From an uncultured Clostridia bacterium (lineage in GTDB: Bacteria; Bacillota; Clostridia; TANB77; CAG-508): a stretch of 7,924 bases of DNA. A model generated the notes under the pieces. That model had not been told where the DNA came from. It ran no database searches and saw only the letters and a list, made by a program, of their open reading frames with translations. Both the position numbers and the translations under genes were made by a program. Below, in pieces: positions 5,747 through 7,924 of this stretch (position 1 is the stretch's first letter; every line of letters starts with the position of its first letter). Location of the stretch: contig CALYBF010000061.1 of NCBI GenBank assembly GCA_944393755.1, forward strand, positions 1 to 7,924, in the 5' to 3' direction.

Positions 5747-6568
5747 TTAATTTTTCTTTTTATTTATATCTTTCTTTTTGTTATTGTTATTTTTAGAAAG
5801 TTCTATTTTCTTATTTAATATCTCTCTTATTTCTTTGGTATCAATAGCTGGGAAAGCCTTTTTTAATCTATATACATTTTTATATAAGTGTTTTGTAATT
5901 CTTTGCTTTCTCTTATCTAATTCTTCAACTAATTTTTGTACATTTTCCTTAACTGCTAATTTTTCAGCATTTTTCTCTGTATCTGTAATTTTCTTTATTT
6001 CTTTCAATTTTTCTTTTATTTGATTGTTTAATTCCTCTACTTTTTCTAGAGCTTGTTTAATATTTTTAACTTTTACAATGCTTGTTATAGCATCTATTAT
6101 AAAAATTAGAGTTGAAATGCTTATTACTATATAAATTATATTTGTATCTATTTTTGAAACAACACTTACCATAAATGGGTGTATAAATTTCACAAAAGCA
6201 ACACCTAAAAACCCCCAATAAATAGAATTTGATAAGCAAATTCTCCCTTGGAAATTTATTTTATGGTCTGAATAGTCCCAATATTTTGTATGGAATATTT
6301 TTTCTAGTAGTACTCCTACTATATATTCCCAAAGTGTTAAAACAACCATTGATACTATAAATAGTAATACAATATTGTTTTCTAAACTTTTAAATACAGT
6401 TGCCATTATAAATGCACCAATTCCATATATAGGACAAATTGGTCCTTTTAAAAAACCTGTATTTATTATCTTCTTTTCTATTATTGACCTAAATATTGAT
6501 TCCATAAGCCATCCTAAAAATGAATAGATTATGAAATATGTTAAAAAATTAAATATTTGATTTTCCAT
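5747..6568 (-). CDS. CmpB-type membrane protein (putative ABC-transporter type IV family), with C-terminal coiled coil
   Basis: This 273-residue protein matches the family annotated as 'putative ABC transporter permease / CmpB'. Family-typical elements are FLGWLMESIFRS (18-29), the GFLKGPICPIYG stretch (38-49), WEYIVGVLLEKIF (80-92), WDYSD (97-101), and 'GRICL...WG' with KFIHP (127-131). About five hydrophobic segments span roughly 5-21, 45-60, 65-88, 112-128 and 143-166. A cytoplasmic tail of roughly 100 residues follows. It is a charged coiled coil (about 168-225) ending in a Lys/Asn-rich low-complexity run. Despite the family name, transport has not been established to my knowledge, and no ATPase partner is encoded here. 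The ATG at 6568 has GGGAG (6577-6573) at a short 4-nt spacing. It follows the Ig-like membrane protein by 43 bp with no promoter between, so both probably share a message. No clear terminator follows it. Confidence 0.85.
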   Translation of the reverse strand: MENQIFNFLTYFIIYSFLGWLMESIFRSIIEKKIINTGFLKGPICPIYGIGAFIMATVFKSLENNIVLLFIVSMVVLTLWEYIVGVLLEKIFHTKYWDYSDHKINFQGRICLSNSIYWGFLGVAFVKFIHPFMVSVVSKIDTNIIYIVISISTLIFIIDAITSIVKVKNIKQALEKVEELNNQIKEKLKEIKKITDTEKNAEKLAVKENVQKLVEELDKRKQRITKHLYKNVYRLKKAFPAIDTKEIREILNKKIELSKNNNNKKKDINKKKN

Positions 6569-6584
6569 ATTTCTCCCTTTTTTT

Positions 6585-6610
6585 AAGCCTCCTTTTTTAG
6601 GAGGCTTTTT
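6585..6610 (+). terminator. GC-rich hairpin with T-run on the plus strand, between two minus-strand genes
   Basis: The arms AAGCCTCCT (6585-6593) and AGGAGGCTT (6599-6607) form a perfect 9-bp stem with a 5-nt loop. On the plus strand a T-run (6606-6610) and further T-rich sequence follow, as in an intrinsic terminator. Read along the genes (minus strand), the stem is followed by A residues, so it should not terminate their transcript efficiently. It may stop antisense transcription, or act as an mRNA-stabilising or processing hairpin between the two genes. Confidence 0.6.
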
Positions 6611-6611
6611 A

Positions 6612-7583
6612 TTATTTATTTACTAGAACACCTGCTTCTTCACTTACTCCATTTACATTATATACAGTAACTTCTAGTGTATTTCTTCCGTCATGTAGAG
6701 CAAAACCACTATATTCAAACTGTTTTCTATCTTCTACATTAGGATATACTTTTTCTAGGTCTATTAAAAATTGTTGATTATCGTCTTGGTCTACTCTTAC
6801 TTCTATTCTTGTTAGTCCTTCTTCATCTGAAGCATTAATTACAAAATTATTTTCTGTTCTATTTATTGTTACAGTTGGTTTTGTAACTCCTTTTACTTCT
6901 TGTTCTTTTGTTTCTGTATTATTATTTACATCTACTACAGATACTGTTAATGTGTGTTGTCCCATTGGTATTTCTATTAATTGTTCTGTAGTCATATTAT
7001 TTATATCTATTCTTTGTTCTTCGTTTTCGTCCCATCTATATGTCATATATGATAGTTGATTTATACCATTTGCAGTAACTTTTAAATTACTTCCTTCTAC
7101 TTCAAAGTTTATTACTATATCGCCTTGTCTTGTATATACTCTAGAGTAATTTGTTTCTTTTCCTTGCTGGTCTACTGCATATATATTTAATGTATTTTCA
7201 CCTGTTGGTATTTCAATTGTTTGTTCAACACTTCTCTTTCCTGATGCTTCTAATTCCACTTGTTCTTCACTATTCCAATTATATGTTACCCTTCTTAATG
7301 GTGAATTATGTGTTATTTGTATATTTAATTGTGTTTCTGATATTTCTTCAACATAAATTGTTGGTTTTACTTGGCTATTTCCTACTTGTGAGCCTTTATA
7401 CATTGAATATGACCCACTTCCTACCATTATAATTCCAAATACAATTAACGCAATTGCAAAAAATCTTGCAATTTTTTCTATTTCTATTGGTCCACTACTT
7501 TTATAAGAATTATAAGAATTATTTACTTTTTGTTTCTTTTCTTTTCTTGGTTTTGGTGGTTCTACACTTAATATTTGATTCAA
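6612..7583 (-). CDS. Single-pass membrane protein with three extracellular Ig-like repeats
   Basis: I do not recognise a named family. Residues here count from the GTG at 7592 (326 aa). Residues 1-40 are polar and basic (KPRKEKKQK), 42-60 are one strong hydrophobic helix, and the rest is a long beta-rich outer part, so the topology should be N-in/C-out. Three similar units of about 80-90 residues can be aligned (about 77-157, 158-236 and 238-326). Their anchors are TYNW, TYRW and EVRV, then IPTGENTLNI, IPMGQHTLTV and LHDGRNTLEV, each followed by a V/Y and D/N turn. This is the look of bacterial Ig-like or Y_Y_Y-type modules, which often mediate binding or spacing at the cell wall. There is no sortase motif. 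A GAGGTGA site (7595-7589) lies 8 nt before a TTG at 7583 but overlaps the GTG at 7592, so I prefer TTG (323 aa). GTG remains possible. It shares a message with the CmpB-type gene. Confidence 0.8.
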   Translation of the reverse strand: MNQILSVEPPKPRKEKKQKVNNSYNSYKSSGPIEIEKIARFFAIALIVFGIIMVGSGSYSMYKGSQVGNSQVKPTIYVEEISETQLNIQITHNSPLRRVTYNWNSEEQVELEASGKRSVEQTIEIPTGENTLNIYAVDQQGKETNYSRVYTRQGDIVINFEVEGSNLKVTANGINQLSYMTYRWDENEEQRIDINNMTTEQLIEIPMGQHTLTVSVVDVNNNTETKEQEVKGVTKPTVTINRTENNFVINASDEEGLTRIEVRVDQDDNQQFLIDLEKVYPNVEDRKQFEYSGFALHDGRNTLEVTVYNVNGVSEEAGVLVNK

Positions 7584-7614
7584 ATTATTCACCTCTTCTG
7601 TTTTTTACAATAAA

Positions 7615-7643
7615 ATTATAACATATGAATTTTAAAAAGTAAA
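7615..7643 (-). promoter_or_regulatory. Promoter with extended -10 for the Ig-like protein gene
   Basis: TTTACT (7643-7638) and a perfect TATAAT (7620-7615) are separated by 17 bp, and a TG pair one base upstream of the -10 (7623-7622) makes an extended -10 element. The -10 ends about 30 bp before the proposed start. It probably also drives the downstream CmpB-type gene. Confidence 0.65.
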
Positions 7644-7663
7644 TTGGAATTTTTATTAATTTA

Positions 7664-7687
7664 AAATTTTATTTGTTAACAAAATTT
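7664..7687. repeat. AT-rich palindrome after the Rpn-like gene
   Basis: The 12-bp perfect palindrome TTTGTTAACAAA (7672-7683) is nested with complementary arms AAATTTT (7664-7670) and AAAATTT (7681-7687). It sits between the Rpn-like stop and the extended -10 promoter, upstream of the -35. It could be a weak terminator or an operator. AT-richness makes chance likely. Confidence 0.25.
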
Positions 7688-7696
7688 AATCTATTT

Positions 7697-7924
7697 TTAA
7701 TTTTTTACTATTTTTAATATTTCAGTTAATGCTATTCCTGTTTTTTCTGCTATTTCTTTTGCTGGCATTTTATTTTTAAATAATGTCTTTATTATATTAT
7801 TTTCTCCGGCTCTCTTTCCTTCTTTTTTTCCTTCTTTTTTTCCCTCGTTTCTCATTTTTAACATTGTAGCCTCTCTATCTTGTCTTAAATAATTTACATA
7901 TCCACTCATTTCTATCACTCCTTC
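7697..7924 (-). CDS. C-terminal part of an Rpn/PD-(D/E)XK transposase-like nuclease family protein, open at window edge
   Basis: The frame is open to position 7924, giving 75 residues before the stop. The visible part has 'DREATMLKMRNEG', then a Gly-Lys-Glu repeat (EGKKEGKKEGKR), then a small helix-turn-helix-like end (MPAKEIAEKTGIALTEILKIVKN minus a few residues). This is the typical tail of Rpn-family (PDDEXK_2) recombination-promoting nucleases, whose catalytic core would lie upstream and outside the window. An alternative is a short stand-alone product: a GAAGGAG site (7924-7918) lies 8 nt before an ATG at 7909, and a GTG start at 7918 is also in frame. If that is used, this is a decayed remnant or a small orphan tail protein. 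The catalytic domain is not visible, so nuclease function cannot be claimed from this window. Confidence 0.6.
   Translation of the reverse strand, partial: EGVIEMSGYVNYLRQDREATMLKMRNEGKKEGKKEGKRAGENNIIKTLFKNKMPAKEIAEKTGIALTEILKIVKN
7818..7843 (-). repeat. 12-bp tandem repeat with A7 runs inside the Rpn-like gene
   Basis: Two exact copies of a 12-bp unit (plus strand CCTTCTTTTTTT, 7818-7829 and 7830-7841) plus 2 bp encode the EGKK repeat of the protein tail. Each unit holds a 7-base homopolymer. Copy-number change would keep frame, while slippage in an A7 run would shift it. Confidence 0.7.

Noticed and set aside
5778..7432. Plus-strand frames at 5778-6023 and 7151-7432
   Set aside because: Both are antisense to well-supported coding regions. 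The hydrophobic bias comes from reading Lys- and Asn-rich genes in reverse.
1..7924. CRISPR array, tRNA, rRNA, riboswitch or phage defence system
   Set aside because: No regularly spaced repeats, cloverleaf, conserved aptamer core or defence gene cluster was seen. The genes are mostly housekeeping and signalling with mobile-type genes only at the edges.

Overview
The window is very AT-rich, with dense lysine, asparagine and isoleucine codons, strong GGAGG-type ribosome binding sites and standard stop codons. TGA ends the RelA/SpoT-type gene while tryptophan is TGG, which argues against a Mollicute code. Together with the protein families present, this points to a low-GC Firmicute, most likely an uncultured or gut-type Clostridia member. 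The genus cannot be named from the sequence alone. Every credible gene lies on the minus strand, so transcription runs from high to low coordinates.

In transcription order the window begins (7697-7924) with the C-terminal end of a gene resembling Rpn/PD-(D/E)XK transposase-like nucleases, which is open to the window edge. A promoter with an extended -10 box (7615-7643) then drives a single-pass membrane protein with three extracellular Ig-like repeats (6612-7583). A CmpB-type membrane protein (putative ABC-transporter type IV family, 5747-6568) follows. Between these two genes is a GC-rich hairpin (6585-6610) whose T-run lies on the plus strand, so it is oriented as a terminator against the genes. 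Next is an independent unit: a well-formed promoter (5667-5696), a response-regulator-like GGDEF protein (4715-5638) and a clear intrinsic terminator (4653-4690).

The second half is a likely four-gene operon: a radical SAM protein with a SPASM-like C-terminus (3542-4594), a long RelA/SpoT homologue (1831-3528) whose ribosome binding site overlaps the radical SAM stop codon, RsgA (670-1713) and a Nudix hydrolase (191-661). The window ends with the first 35 codons of a probable IS200/IS605-type TnpB gene (1-106) behind its own promoter.

Two signalling-nucleotide proteins carry substitutions at recognised active positions. The RelA/SpoT homologue keeps its whole HD (p)ppGpp hydrolase site. Its synthetase domain has lost several hallmark residues, and the helical/zinc-finger segment between TGS and ACT is missing. 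It is therefore probably a hydrolase-only, SpoT-like enzyme. The GGDEF protein has Asn where the receiver phosphoacceptor Asp should be, a GGDDF active-site variant and no I-site. RsgA is a known (p)ppGpp-sensitive ribosome-assembly GTPase, so an operon joining it to a ppGpp hydrolase and a Nudix enzyme makes functional sense. The radical SAM protein in that operon has no recognisable substrate here and is the most open question. No CRISPR array, rRNA, tRNA or convincing riboswitch was seen.
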